Source of the DNA: Flavobacterium johnsoniae UW101
GTDB lineage: Bacteria > Bacteroidota > Bacteroidia > Flavobacteriales > Flavobacteriaceae
Assembly: GCF_000016645.1 (NCBI RefSeq)
Contig: NC_009441.1
Location: 3,844,001 to 3,908,000 of the forward strand
Direction: 5' to 3'
Length of the DNA: 64,000 nucleotides
Shown one piece after another: positions 1-8,941 of this stretch. How positions within the stretch are numbered: position 1 is the stretch's first letter; each line of letters opens with the position of its first letter. The notes beneath the pieces are model-generated. The model saw nothing but the letters and a program-made list of their open reading frames with translations. It was not told the origin of the DNA and made no database searches. The translations under genes and the position numbers were made by a program.

Positions 1-158
1 TTCCAGGAATGCAAAATAGTATCTCCTGTTACGGTTAATTCTTCTCGGTATTTATCAGGAGCGTTTAACTCGGTGCGGGAATATTTTTTTCCAACAACGC
101 ACGATGTTAAAATCATACCTGAAAATACCGTTATTCCAATTTTATATAGTATTCTCAT
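1..158 (-). CDS. RND efflux outer-membrane factor (TolC/OprM-like), N-terminal part only
   Basis: The gene runs off the left edge, so only about 52 N-terminal residues are visible. They form a lipoprotein signal: a charged start (MRILYK), a hydrophobic stretch and a lipobox LTSC with the acylated cysteine at residue 20. After it comes text typical of the OprM/NodT outer-membrane factor family (YSRTELNAPDKYREE). It starts 2 bp after the stop of the RND pump gene on the same strand, so it is the last visible gene of a three-gene efflux operon. In such systems this protein is the trimeric outer-membrane exit duct. The family call rests on context and the lipoprotein start, because the channel domain lies outside the window. 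Confidence 0.8.
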   Translation of the reverse strand, partial: MRILYKIGITVFSGMILTSCVVGKKYSRTELNAPDKYREELTVTGDTILHSW

Positions 159-160
159 TA

Positions 161-3100
161 TTATTCTTTTACGGTTTGAACTACATTCTTCTTACCTGAT
201 ACTTTTTCCTGCAGATATTGAAATACAATGAAAAGCAGCGGAATCACAAAAACTCCTAAAATAACACCGCTCAACATTCCAATTGAAGCACTTACACTTA
301 TCGATCTGTTTCCTACAGCAGTTCCTCCCGAAGCAAACATCAATGGAATCATCCCTACAATAAAGGCCAGCGAAGTCATGATAATAGGACGTAATCTCGA
401 TTTTGCACCTTCAAGAGCCGCTTCGGTAATAGTTAATCCTGCGTTTCGTCTCTGCAGCGCAAATTCCACAATAAGAATCGCGTTTTTGGCCAGAAGCCCC
501 ACAAGCATAATTAATCCTACCTGAACGTAAATGTTATTGTCTAAACCAACGGCTTTAATTCCCGCAAAAGCTCCTAAAATTCCGGTTGGAATAGAAAGCA
601 ATACTGCCAATGGCAATAAATAACTTTCGTATTGTGCCGCCAATAAGAAGAACACAAAAAGCAGACACAATCCAAAAATGGCAATGGTTTGGTTTCCTCC
701 TGCTTTTTCTTCCAAACTTAAACCTGTCCATTCGTAACTGTAATCAGACGGAAGTTTATCCAGAACTTTTTCTAAATTCCCCATAATTTGTCCGTTACTA
801 TATCCTGGCAGAGCCATTGCTGTAATATTTACCGAATTATAAAGGTTGTATCGGTTTACCGATTCCGGCCCGTACACTTTATGGAATTTTACAATCGATT
901 TTACCGGAACCATCTGCATATCAGCATTTCTTACGAAAATTTCATTAAACGCATCCTGATCCATTCTAAAAATTCCGTCGGCTTTTACATTCACTCTGTA
1001 AAACTTACCAAATCTGGTAAAATCTGACGATTGATCTCCTGCAAAATAAGTCTGTATATTTCCTAAAAGATCCTTTACATTCACGCCCATTTGACGCGCT
1101 TTATCTTCATCAACTTCTAATTCTAACTGCGGATAATCGGCTCTAAAAGTTGTATAAGCATATTGAACTCCCGGCTGCTGCATAATCTGTCCAATTACTT
1201 TATCAGACATTGCTTTTAAAGTTTCCGGATTTCTTGCCATTCTGTCTTGTAAAACGATTTCGGCACCACTTGTTACTCCAAATCCTTCAACCGGAGGCAT
1301 TCTAAATACCATGATCGAGCCTTCTTTAATAGTCGACAATTTAGCTGTAACGCTATTCAAAATTTCGTCAATATCCTTAACTGCACCTCTTTCTTTTTTA
1401 GGTTTTAATTTGATAAACCCTAATCCGTAAGCTGTACTGGCACTGTTGCTCAAAATATTAAATCCGGTAATACTTGTATTAACATCGATTGCTTTTTCTG
1501 TTTCTAATATTTTTTCCATTCTCTGAACCACTTCAGTTGTACGATCAAGCGCAGTTCCCGGAGGCATTGACAAACTATACACCATGAATCCGTCATCTTC
1601 CAGCGGAACGAAACTTTTTGGAGTCGACATCATCATCCATACAGCAATTGCACTAATTCCTGTTACTAATCCTGCCGCAAGCCATTTTCTGCCAATAAGG
1701 AAACGAACGGCTTTGATGTATCTTCCGGTCAAATTGTTGAAACCTGTATTAAATCCGATGAAAAAACGTTCTTTAAAAGTGGTTTTATGTTCATTTTTTC
1801 CGTGTTCGCCATTATGAACATTCTTTAAAAGCAGGGCACACAATGCCGGAGTAAGCGTAAGTGCATTTACTGCCGAAATAATAATCGCAATAGCCAGCGT
1901 ATAAGCAAACTGCTTGTAGAAAATACCCGATGATCCGGTCATGAAACCAATTGGAATAAATACAGCTGACATTACTAAAGTGATCGAAATAACCGCTCCC
2001 GTAATTTCTGCCATCGCACCGTGAGTGGCTTCTTTGGCTGTTAAACTGCTGTCTTCTTCCATTTTACTGTGTACGGCCTCGACGACCACAATGGCATCAT
2101 CGACGACAATACCAATGGCTAATACGAGGGCAAAAAGCGTCAAAATATTAATGGTAAAACCAAACACAAGCAGAAAGAAAAAAGTACCCACAATGGCTAC
2201 AGGAACAGCAATTGCCGGAATAATCGTCGAGCGAATGTCCTGCAGGAATATAAATACTACTATGAAAACCAGAATGAAAGCTTCTATTAAGGTTGATTTT
2301 ACCTGGCCAGTAGCTTCGTCAAGTCTTTCTTTGGTACTCATTACATTGACGTATTTAATTCCCGGAGGAAAAGATTTTGATAATCTCTCTACCTCTTTGT
2401 TTACGCCAATTTCGATATCATTTGCATTAGAACCCGAAGTCTGTAAAATAGCCATTGTTACAGCATTTAATGAGTTCGATTTGTTATCGCCGCTGTATGA
2501 AATAGAACCAAACTCAACCCTGGCAACGTCTTTAAGTCGTAAAAGACTGCCACCGTTATTTTTAACTACAATATTTTCATATTGTTCCGGTTTGTTTTTC
2601 TTTCCTTTATAACGAATAACATATTCTAAAGCCGCTTTAGATTCTTCTCCCAGCTTTCCCGGCGCCGACTCTAAACTCTGTTCTGCAATGGCCTGCGTAA
2701 CATCTGAAGGTACTAAACCTGCATTTGCCATTTTTCGCGGATCAAGCCATATACGCATCGAATAATCTTTCTGTCCGAAAATCTGAACCTGTCCTACTCC
2801 CGGCACACGTTTTAACTGCGGTACTAAATTGATGTTGGCATAATTTTGTAAAAACAACTCATCGTATTTATTGTTATCATCTGTATAAAGATTGAAAATA
2901 ACAATCATACTGTTTTGCTGTTTCGAAGTGGTAAGTCCCATACGAACAACTTCCTGAGGCAGTTTTGGCGTTGCCTGCTGCACTCTGTTCTGGACGTTTA
3001 CGGCAGCCTGATCCGGGTCGATTCCTTGTTTGAAAATCACGCTGATCGAAAACGATCCGTCGTTACTTGCAGTAGATTTAATATACTGCATATTCTCTAC

Positions 3101-3313
3101 TCCGTTAATTTGTTCTTCGAGCGGCGTTACTACCGAACGAATTACGGTTTCACTGTTTCCTCCCGGATAAGAACCGCTCACCATTACGGTTGGAGGTGAA
3201 ATATCTGGAAATCTTGTAACCGATAATCTGGTAAGACCAATGATACCCAATATCACCAAAACAATGGAGATAACGGTGGCCAGAACCGGCCTGTCTATTA
3301 TATTTTTTAACAT
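161..3313 (-). CDS. RND-family multidrug efflux pump inner-membrane subunit (HAE1, AcrB/MexF-like)
   Basis: This is a proton-driven inner-membrane transporter that exports hydrophobic compounds through a periplasm-spanning tripartite complex. At 1050 residues it has the normal length for the family. It shows the classical start with FPDISPPTV near residues 35-43, repeated large periplasmic loops, and the TM4 proton-relay motif GIVVDDAIVVVE with Asp405/Asp406. A Lys-containing TM10 segment (LLAKNAILIVEF) is also present. It lies between the fusion protein gene upstream (31 bp gap) and the outer-membrane factor gene downstream (2 bp gap), so the three are probably co-transcribed. The substrate cannot be read from the sequence. 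It differs clearly from the second RND pump in this window, which has DN rather than DD in TM4. Confidence 0.96.
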   Translation of the reverse strand: MLKNIIDRPVLATVISIVLVILGIIGLTRLSVTRFPDISPPTVMVSGSYPGGNSETVIRSVVTPLEEQINGVENMQYIKSTASNDGSFSISVIFKQGIDPDQAAVNVQNRVQQATPKLPQEVVRMGLTTSKQQNSMIVIFNLYTDDNNKYDELFLQNYANINLVPQLKRVPGVGQVQIFGQKDYSMRIWLDPRKMANAGLVPSDVTQAIAEQSLESAPGKLGEESKAALEYVIRYKGKKNKPEQYENIVVKNNGGSLLRLKDVARVEFGSISYSGDNKSNSLNAVTMAILQTSGSNANDIEIGVNKEVERLSKSFPPGIKYVNVMSTKERLDEATGQVKSTLIEAFILVFIVVFIFLQDIRSTIIPAIAVPVAIVGTFFFLLVFGFTINILTLFALVLAIGIVVDDAIVVVEAVHSKMEEDSSLTAKEATHGAMAEITGAVISITLVMSAVFIPIGFMTGSSGIFYKQFAYTLAIAIIISAVNALTLTPALCALLLKNVHNGEHGKNEHKTTFKERFFIGFNTGFNNLTGRYIKAVRFLIGRKWLAAGLVTGISAIAVWMMMSTPKSFVPLEDDGFMVYSLSMPPGTALDRTTEVVQRMEKILETEKAIDVNTSITGFNILSNSASTAYGLGFIKLKPKKERGAVKDIDEILNSVTAKLSTIKEGSIMVFRMPPVEGFGVTSGAEIVLQDRMARNPETLKAMSDKVIGQIMQQPGVQYAYTTFRADYPQLELEVDEDKARQMGVNVKDLLGNIQTYFAGDQSSDFTRFGKFYRVNVKADGIFRMDQDAFNEIFVRNADMQMVPVKSIVKFHKVYGPESVNRYNLYNSVNITAMALPGYSNGQIMGNLEKVLDKLPSDYSYEWTGLSLEEKAGGNQTIAIFGLCLLFVFFLLAAQYESYLLPLAVLLSIPTGILGAFAGIKAVGLDNNIYVQVGLIMLVGLLAKNAILIVEFALQRRNAGLTITEAALEGAKSRLRPIIMTSLAFIVGMIPLMFASGGTAVGNRSISVSASIGMLSGVILGVFVIPLLFIVFQYLQEKVSGKKNVVQTVKE

Positions 3314-3343
3314 GGAAAATGTTATTTATATTAAAATCAAAAA

Positions 3344-4480
3344 TTATTTGCTGCTTACCGCTTTTGCCGTTTTTGGCACTACTTCCATACTATCGTAAAG
3401 AACATCAATTGAGTTTAAAGCGATTTTATCACCTTGTTTTAAACCCGATTTTACGAAATAATCTGTTCCGGAACTTCCGCCAATTTCAATAGGAACCATC
3501 GCAACTTTATTTCCAGGTTTTAAAACAAAAACAAAAAATTTGTCCTGAATATCTTTTACGCTCGCCATTGGAACGGTGATGACAGATGATAAACTGTTGT
3601 TTAAAATCACTCTTGCTGAACCTCCAGCGCGAAGCAGTTTTTTAGGATTTGGAAAAATGGCTTTTAAAGAAATTGTTCCGGTTGAACGGTCAATGTTTCC
3701 GCTGGCTACTTCCAGTTTTCCTTTCTGCTCGTATTCGCTGTCATCAGCCATAATAAGGCTTACGGTTTGATTTGATTTAGGATCTTTTGAAAAAGCAAGA
3801 TAATCGGCTTCTGTTAATGAGAAATACACAAAAACGGTATTAATGTCTGAAAGAACCGTTAACGGCACAGCATCTGCCGGCGTAACCAGATTACCAATAC
3901 GATTTGGAATTCGGCTGATATAACCGCTTACAGGTGCTTTAATTAAAGAGAAATCTGCATTTAATTGTGAAGATCCTAAAGCCGCTTTTGCCTGTGCAAC
4001 CTGAGCAACGGCAGCTTCATAATTTGCCTGAGCCGTTTTTAACTGCATATCAGAAAAAACTTTTCCGTCAACAAGCGGTTTGATTTTTTCTACTTCAAGT
4101 TTAGCATTTGCCAGATTTGCCTGAGCGCTTTTATAAGCTGCACGGCTGTTGTTTACCTGTTCTGCATAAACATCTCCTTTAATTTTAAATAGAGACTGGC
4201 CTTTGTTTACATAATCTCCTTCTTTTACATAAATCGCTTCAAGATATCCAGAAACTTGTGCTTTTATGTCAACGTTTACTGTACCTTCAACAGTTCCCGG
4301 ATATTTTTTTTCTACTTCACCTGTAATCGCTTCTGCCTGAAAAAAGTCTACTTCAGGTTTTGGGGCAGCAAAAGCTCCGGCATCTGCCCCGCTTTTACCA
4401 CAAGATGAAAAACCGATGATAACCAATAAAACGGCTGCCTTACTGAGTGTTTTATAATTTTGGAAAAATTGTTTTGTCAT
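3344..4480 (-). CDS. RND efflux periplasmic adaptor (membrane fusion protein, HlyD/AcrA-like) lipoprotein
   Basis: This adaptor links the RND pump to the outer-membrane channel. The 378-residue protein has a lipoprotein signal with lipobox FSSC (Cys27), then a barrel-sandwich (lipoyl) half-motif VSGYLEAIYVKEGDYVNKGQ. A coiled-coil hairpin of about residues 105-165, rich in Ala, Gln and Lys, follows. The second lipoyl half (SLIKAPVSGYISRIPNRIG) and a beta-barrel/membrane-proximal domain complete the normal AcrA order. It is the first gene of the operon with the downstream RND pump. The gene immediately to its right on the same strand is a LytTR regulator, separated by 358 bp filled with repeats, so the efflux operon probably has its own promoter. 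Confidence 0.95.
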   Translation of the reverse strand: MTKQFFQNYKTLSKAAVLLVIIGFSSCGKSGADAGAFAAPKPEVDFFQAEAITGEVEKKYPGTVEGTVNVDIKAQVSGYLEAIYVKEGDYVNKGQSLFKIKGDVYAEQVNNSRAAYKSAQANLANAKLEVEKIKPLVDGKVFSDMQLKTAQANYEAAVAQVAQAKAALGSSQLNADFSLIKAPVSGYISRIPNRIGNLVTPADAVPLTVLSDINTVFVYFSLTEADYLAFSKDPKSNQTVSLIMADDSEYEQKGKLEVASGNIDRSTGTISLKAIFPNPKKLLRAGGSARVILNNSLSSVITVPMASVKDIQDKFFVFVLKPGNKVAMVPIEIGGSSGTDYFVKSGLKQGDKIALNSIDVLYDSMEVVPKTAKAVSSK

Positions 4481-4610
4481 TTTACTTCACTTTAATGAAT
4501 TCGTCTAATTTGACGGCAAAATAACATCTCAAAACACCTTTAAAATGGGATAAATTTACCCAAACGTAATTTTTCGATACTGAAACGAATTAGGATTGAT
4601 ACTGCAGCAA

Positions 4611-4644
4611 AGACACAAGGACACAAAGACACAAAGACACAAAG
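4611..4644. repeat. 8-bp tandem repeat (ACACAAAG) array
   Basis: Just upstream of the efflux operon, about four consecutive copies of an 8-base unit ACACAAAG are visible, the first copy imperfect (ACACAAGG). The array has no coding potential. It lies within the 4481-4838 intergenic stretch together with two other repeat elements. Slippage could change the copy number, but no function is evident. Confidence 0.85.
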
Positions 4645-4660
4645 TTAAATTTATTGAATA

Positions 4661-4779
4661 GCCTCCGGTTTTAACTGGAGGTATTTATAAGCGACAATAC
4701 AAAAGGCTTTAGCCAAACTTGTCTTTTGGCTAAAGCCCTTGTTGATGACTTTATTTTTTCTCCAGTTAAAACTGGAGGC
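4661..4779. repeat. Composite palindromic (REP/MITE-like) element
   Basis: Two 20-base arms at 4661-4680 and 4760-4779 are inverted copies of one another (19 of 20 positions match). Each arm is itself near-palindromic around CTCCAGTT/AACTGGAG. Between them, 4705-4717 and 4725-4737 form a perfect 13-bp hairpin (GGCTTTAGCCAAA). The whole could fold as a cruciform or a three-stem RNA. It lies downstream of the LytTR gene and could also end its transcript. The nested symmetry suggests a repetitive intergenic element mobilised in trans, but no transposase is present in the window. Confidence 0.8.
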
Positions 4780-4801
4780 AATGCAAAAAAGTATGGTTCA
4801 A

Positions 4802-4837
4802 CTTAGAACCTTAGCATCTTAGTACCTCAGAAGCTTA
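4802..4837. repeat. Degenerate 8-bp tandem repeat (CTTAGNAN) array
   Basis: Four to five copies of an 8-base unit, CTTAGAAC, CTTAGCAT, CTTAGTAC, CTCAGAAG, then CTTA, abut the stop codon of the LytTR regulator gene. The fixed CTTAG core with variable positions 6-8 differs from a simple slippage product. It resembles the neighbouring ACACAAAG array only in its 8-bp period. Confidence 0.8.
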
Positions 4838-4838
4838 A

Positions 4839-5591
4839 CTAGCGATCCATCCACTGTTTAAAAAAAGGTGCTTTTTCCCTGCTGATAATTACTTCGCGTT
4901 CAGGATCTGCTTTCAGCTGAATTTTTAGTTTTGCATTAAAATAATTAGCAATCGATTTTATGCTTTCGGCACGAATAAAAAACTGCCTGTTGGCACGAAA
5001 GAAAACATCAGGATCTAATTCCTGCTCCAGTTCTTCCATTGTCTGCGGAATCGGAATTACTATACCCGATTTGAGAACTAAATTTGAAGTTTTAAACTCC
5101 GAGTAAATAAAATCAATATCAGTTACATTTACGCTTTTATAACCGTCACGATACGTAACCAGAAACCGAAGCCGGAAAGTTGGTTTATTGATAAATCCCT
5201 TTAAAATTCCAGCGATGTCATTGTAAGTGTCGGTTTTAGATAAGGTTTTGAATTTCTGCAAAGCAAATTCCAGTTCGCTTTTATCAATAGGTTTCATCAA
5301 ATAATCGATGCTGTTGACTTTAAAAGCCCGAACTGCATATTCATCGTATGCTGTAGTGAATATAACGGGACTGGAAATTTTTATTTCTTCGAAAATTGAA
5401 AAACTGATTCCGTCTGCCAGACGAATATCCATTGTAATTAAATCCGGTTTTTCGTTAGATTTCAGCCATTTTACAGCACCTTCGACTGTATCAATAATAT
5501 CAAGAATCTCGCAATTGGGTTCTAATTCTTCTAACAGTCTTTTGAGCCGGCTGGCATTAATACTCTCATCTTCAATAATCAAAATTCTCAT
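4839..5591 (-). CDS. LytTR-family response regulator
   Basis: This is a cytoplasmic two-component transcription regulator. The N-terminal receiver domain (about residues 1-120) has the acidic pair Glu7/Asp8, the phosphoacceptor Asp55 in TMDIR, a conserved Thr pair in FTTAYDEY and the invariant Lys in YLMKPID. The C-terminal region (about 145-245) is a LytTR DNA-binding domain, with the typical stretches FRANRQFFI and ISREKAPFFKQWM at the end. The length of 250 residues is usual for the family. It starts 5 bp after the stop of the LytS-type kinase gene, so the two form a cognate pair on one transcript. Its targets are unknown. The adjacent efflux operon is one candidate, by position only. Confidence 0.95.
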   Translation of the reverse strand: MRILIIEDESINASRLKRLLEELEPNCEILDIIDTVEGAVKWLKSNEKPDLITMDIRLADGISFSIFEEIKISSPVIFTTAYDEYAVRAFKVNSIDYLMKPIDKSELEFALQKFKTLSKTDTYNDIAGILKGFINKPTFRLRFLVTYRDGYKSVNVTDIDFIYSEFKTSNLVLKSGIVIPIPQTMEELEQELDPDVFFRANRQFFIRAESIKSIANYFNAKLKIQLKADPEREVIISREKAPFFKQWMDR

Positions 5592-5596
5592 ACTCT

Positions 5597-6691
5597 CTAT
5601 ATTAATGGTAAACGCACTGTAAAACTTTCTAACGATTGTGAAAAAACAGGTTTTTTGTTGAATAAAATTTTATATCTAAACTCAATATTCTTACGTCCTA
5701 CGCCTGTAGACACTAAAGTTTTGCCCGATGTTGGCTGTAAATTATTCTTTACGATTATATTTTTTTCTTCAGAATAAATCGAAATAATCAACGGACTTGA
5801 TAAAGTCGCCATGTTGTGTTTTACGGCATTTTCGACCAATAACTGCAGTGATAAAGGCGGTAAATGCATATCAAGGCAGTCGCTGTCTACTTCTAACTCT
5901 AATTGGATTTTTTCGCCTAAACGTTTCTTCAACAAATAAAAATAAGCATTTAAAAATTCTATTTCTTCTCTTACTGTGATAATATCTTTATCTAAGTTCG
6001 AAATCATGTAGCGGTAAACGCGTGTAATATTTTCTAAAAATGAAGCTGCTGCCTGCTGGTCTTCGTGAATTAATTCTGTTAAGGTGCTGAAATTATTGAA
6101 TATAAAATGCGGATCAAGCTGCAGTTTTAAGGATTCTAACTGCGAACGTGTTACGGCTTCCTGAAGTTCTGAAGCTTTTATTTTAAGTTCGGCTGCTTCG
6201 TTTGATGTTAAACGCCAGCGGTTAAGCAAAAATATTCCGGTATGTACAGAGCTGATAAACAATGATAGTATTGCAGCCATGATATTGGACTGCCAAATAA
6301 TAAGCAGTTCGTTTTCTTCTAAACAGGCTCCCGGATATAAGTAATTCCACAAATGGGAAAAAATAAAGTTTAAAAGAATATTTCCGGCTATAAGGCAGAT
6401 AAATTGAGCAATTGCTCTAAAAATGGGATTATGTTCCCAGCGTATTAACCGATTTAAACTGCGTCCTACGAAAAGGCTTAATTCTGTCAATACACCGCAG
6501 TATACCAGAATAATAAAGATGTCAAATGACTTGTCGAATGATATTAAGGAATCTTGTTCGAAATTCTGGTTGGGATTTAAAAGATAGTATGATGACAAAT
6601 ACACCAAAAAAACCACTGGAATTACTATAATTCTATAGTATTTGTAGAAAAAATTCTTTCCTGTAATTTTATTTTGAATACTTGAACCCAT
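5597..6691 (-). CDS. LytS-type sensor histidine kinase (His_kinase family PF06580)
   Basis: This membrane sensor phosphorylates the LytTR regulator encoded 5 bp downstream. The N-terminal half carries four hydrophobic segments (about residues 20-38, 57-75, 92-115 and 132-157). A short coiled coil follows, then the family's phosphoacceptor motif LQLDPHFIFNN with His195. The ATP-binding part has the N-box LQLLVENAVKHN (Asn288, Asn293) and ends without long extra domains. The protein has no recognisable periplasmic sensor domain, so the stimulus probably acts in or near the membrane. The length of 364 residues is usual for Bacteroidota LytS-like kinases. Confidence 0.95.
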   Translation of the reverse strand: MGSSIQNKITGKNFFYKYYRIIVIPVVFLVYLSSYYLLNPNQNFEQDSLISFDKSFDIFIILVYCGVLTELSLFVGRSLNRLIRWEHNPIFRAIAQFICLIAGNILLNFIFSHLWNYLYPGACLEENELLIIWQSNIMAAILSLFISSVHTGIFLLNRWRLTSNEAAELKIKASELQEAVTRSQLESLKLQLDPHFIFNNFSTLTELIHEDQQAAASFLENITRVYRYMISNLDKDIITVREEIEFLNAYFYLLKKRLGEKIQLELEVDSDCLDMHLPPLSLQLLVENAVKHNMATLSSPLIISIYSEEKNIIVKNNLQPTSGKTLVSTGVGRKNIEFRYKILFNKKPVFSQSLESFTVRLPLI

Positions 6692-6729
6692 TAACTTTTT
6701 TAAGAATTGATAATTTATTTTTTGTTATT

Positions 6730-6858
6730 TTAAACACATAGAAACATAGTTTCGAAATCTAAAAAAGGCTTTTCACCTGCATCAATAACATAGCTAAAAG
6801 CGTGCTTTCTTTTAAATTCTTTTTAACCAACAATAAAACTATGTTTCTATGTGTTTAA
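6730..6858. repeat. 129-bp element with 23-bp perfect terminal inverted repeats
   Basis: A 23-base sequence beginning TTAAACACATAG at 6730-6752 returns as an exact inverted copy at 6836-6858, with 83 bp between. It fills the gap between the kinase gene and fabH, both on the minus strand. The interior has no reading frame. A hairpin of this size could end or stabilise the fabH transcript, or the element could be a miniature mobile element. The sequence alone does not decide. Confidence 0.85.
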
Positions 6859-6890
6859 TTTTTTATTACAACTATTTTATTTTTAAAAAT

Positions 6891-7937
6891 TTACGATAGC
6901 TGCGGTTCTAAAACCTCCCATGTATTGCTGCTTTTTACCGCTTTTTGAGATTTTCTTTCTCTCATAACTCCCCATTTTAAGCAAGTTGCACCCCAAGAGA
7001 ATCCGGCGCCAAAAGTAGTAATTAACAGGTTTTGACCTTCTTCAAAATCTGCTGCAAAATCCCATAAACATAAAGGAATCGTAGCCGATGTTGTATTGCC
7101 GTATCGGTCAATATTTACTTTTACTTTCTCTGATCCAATATTTAAACTGTCGCTCACGGCATTGATAATTCTCAGGTTGGCCTGATGCGGAATTACCCAG
7201 TCAATTTCATCAGAATCTAAACCGTTGCTCAATAGAACATCTCTTGAAACGCTCGACATTGCTGCAACTGCTTTTTTAAACACAAACGATCCGTCTTGTT
7301 TAATAAAATGCTTTTTGTGAACAATGCTCTGCATACTGGCCGGAAATTTAGAACCTCCCGCCGGAACGACTAAAGAAGCTGTACCGCTTCCGTCAGTTCG
7401 CAAAATGCTTTTCATTAGTCCGTATTCAGTTTCAGTTTTTTCCAAAAGCACCGCGCCTGCTCCGTCTCCAAAAAGAATGCAGGTATTGCGGTCTTCATAA
7501 TCTACAATTGAGCTCATTTTATCAGCTCCCACTACAATAATCTTTTTATAGCGTCCGCTTTCGATCATTGTGGCACCCATTTCAAGTGCATACAAAAAAC
7601 CGCTGCAGGCACCATTCATATCAAAGCCAAAAGCATTAGTAAGTCCGCTTAACTCGCAGATTTTACTTGCTGTTGGTGCCAAAAGATGATCTGGTGTTGC
7701 AGTTGCGAGTATAAGGGCATCGATTTCTGAAGGATCAACCTCGTAATTACTCATTAAATTTTCGATCGCTGCGCTGGCAAGGTCAGATGTGCCTTTGCCT
7801 ACTGCAATTCGTCTTTCTTTTATTCCGGTTCTTTTTTCAATCCATTCTTCTGTAGTTTCAACAGTTTCTGAAATTGTTTTGTTATTAAGGATCGAAGTGG
7901 GTACAAAACCGCCGATAGCTGTAATCACTGCCTTCAT
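6891..7937 (-). CDS. fabH: 3-oxoacyl-ACP synthase III (KAS III)
   Basis: This thiolase-fold enzyme condenses an acyl-CoA starter with malonyl-ACP to begin a fatty acid chain. The 348-residue protein has the complete catalytic triad: Cys111 in NGACSGF, His251 in IPHQANLR and Asn281 in RYGNTTSATIP. The family motif FGDGAGAVLL (about 156-165) is also present. Compared with core FabH it has a C-terminal tail of about 15 residues after the usual GFSWG end. It is not next to plsX, fabD or acpP, as the housekeeping copy often is, so it may be an accessory KAS III, for instance for branched or special lipids. That role is inferred from context only. Confidence 0.93.
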   Translation of the reverse strand: MKAVITAIGGFVPTSILNNKTISETVETTEEWIEKRTGIKERRIAVGKGTSDLASAAIENLMSNYEVDPSEIDALILATATPDHLLAPTASKICELSGLTNAFGFDMNGACSGFLYALEMGATMIESGRYKKIIVVGADKMSSIVDYEDRNTCILFGDGAGAVLLEKTETEYGLMKSILRTDGSGTASLVVPAGGSKFPASMQSIVHKKHFIKQDGSFVFKKAVAAMSSVSRDVLLSNGLDSDEIDWVIPHQANLRIINAVSDSLNIGSEKVKVNIDRYGNTTSATIPLCLWDFAADFEEGQNLLITTFGAGFSWGATCLKWGVMRERKSQKAVKSSNTWEVLEPQLS

Positions 7938-8107
7938 TTTTGTTGTTTTTTTGTTATTTTATTTTTCTTTAAACAGAATAGAAAATTAGCTTTTTTCACC
8001 GTATTGGAGGGTCGGATTTTCAATAATTAACAAACAATTAATATAAAAAAGCATAAATTTCCAAAAAATCTTACCGCACAATCTTAAAGGTGTTTTTATT
8101 TTTTCCC

Positions 8108-8941
8108 TTAATTCTTCGGAATAGATAGTAACGGAATATCTAAACCTGCTGCCATGATTCTGGTTTTACTTTTATGAACTAATGAATCCCAAAAACCATA
8201 TTTTTGAGGAACCATTACTAAAATATCAGCTTCAAAATTTTTGATTTCTTTTCTTATCTCATTGATTACCGCATTTGAACGTACGTTTTTGTAAATATAT
8301 TTTACGTCTTCAAACTCTTTTTCAATCGAAGAATTCAGTAAAACTTTTCCCTGCTCCTCTTTAATTTCGTCCAGTTTTTCATCAACGCTGAAAAATTCAA
8401 TTTCAGAACCTAAATTTCCAATCACGCGTCTAATCCAGGTAAATCTTTTTATAGAAGATAAACTCAGCGTATCACAGGCATACAGGATTTTTTTAGCATT
8501 TAGAAAACGTGCATTCTGCGGCACAGCCAAAACCGGAATATTCAGGTTTTTTATAACTGCTGTAGTCGAATTTCCCATTAAATCCTGTTCCAGAGAACGT
8601 TCTGCCATTCCCATAACCACTAGATTAGCATTCGTTTGTGTAATGATCGAAGGAAGTTCGTCTTCCAGAAAAGAATAACTGCAGATGCTTTCTACCGAAA
8701 TTTTAAACAAACCTGCGATTTCTGCTCCAAAAGTCTGAAGTCTCAGTGCTGCTTTATCCATTTGTTTCTGCATTGATTCGGCAGTAATTAAAGAATTAGC
8801 GCTGTGAACACTCAAAGAAAATGAATTAAACAAAATAAGTTTAGCACCTGTTGCTTTAGCAAGTCCAGCGGCATAAGTAACAGCGTTGTTGGCAATTGAA
8901 GAAAAATTTGTGGCGGCGATTATAGTAAGTGGAGGAATCAT
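8108..8941 (-). CDS. Universal stress protein, tandem UspA domains
   Basis: This is a cytoplasmic stress protein with two UspA-like alpha/beta domains, about residues 1-145 and 148-277, the usual form in Bacteroidota. The first domain ends with VVMGMAERSLEQDLMGNSTT, a variant of the Usp ATP-binding loop G-2x-G-9x-G-S/T, followed by NIPVLAVPQ. The second domain ends with LDIPLLSIPKN and has no clear G-loop, so only the first half is likely to bind nucleotide. It is transcribed alone, with 166 bp to fabH and over 600 bp to the next gene upstream. The exact stress is unknown. Confidence 0.9.
   Translation of the reverse strand: MIPPLTIIAATNFSSIANNAVTYAAGLAKATGAKLILFNSFSLSVHSANSLITAESMQKQMDKAALRLQTFGAEIAGLFKISVESICSYSFLEDELPSIITQTNANLVVMGMAERSLEQDLMGNSTTAVIKNLNIPVLAVPQNARFLNAKKILYACDTLSLSSIKRFTWIRRVIGNLGSEIEFFSVDEKLDEIKEEQGKVLLNSSIEKEFEDVKYIYKNVRSNAVINEIRKEIKNFEADILVMVPQKYGFWDSLVHKSKTRIMAAGLDIPLLSIPKN

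Noticed and set aside
2025-2612. 195-codon frame on the plus strand inside the first RND pump
   Set aside because: It is antisense to a highly conserved pump gene and has no recognisable domain.
4611-4644. ACACAAAG array as a CRISPR array
   Set aside because: The units are contiguous 8-mers without spacers and no cas genes are present.
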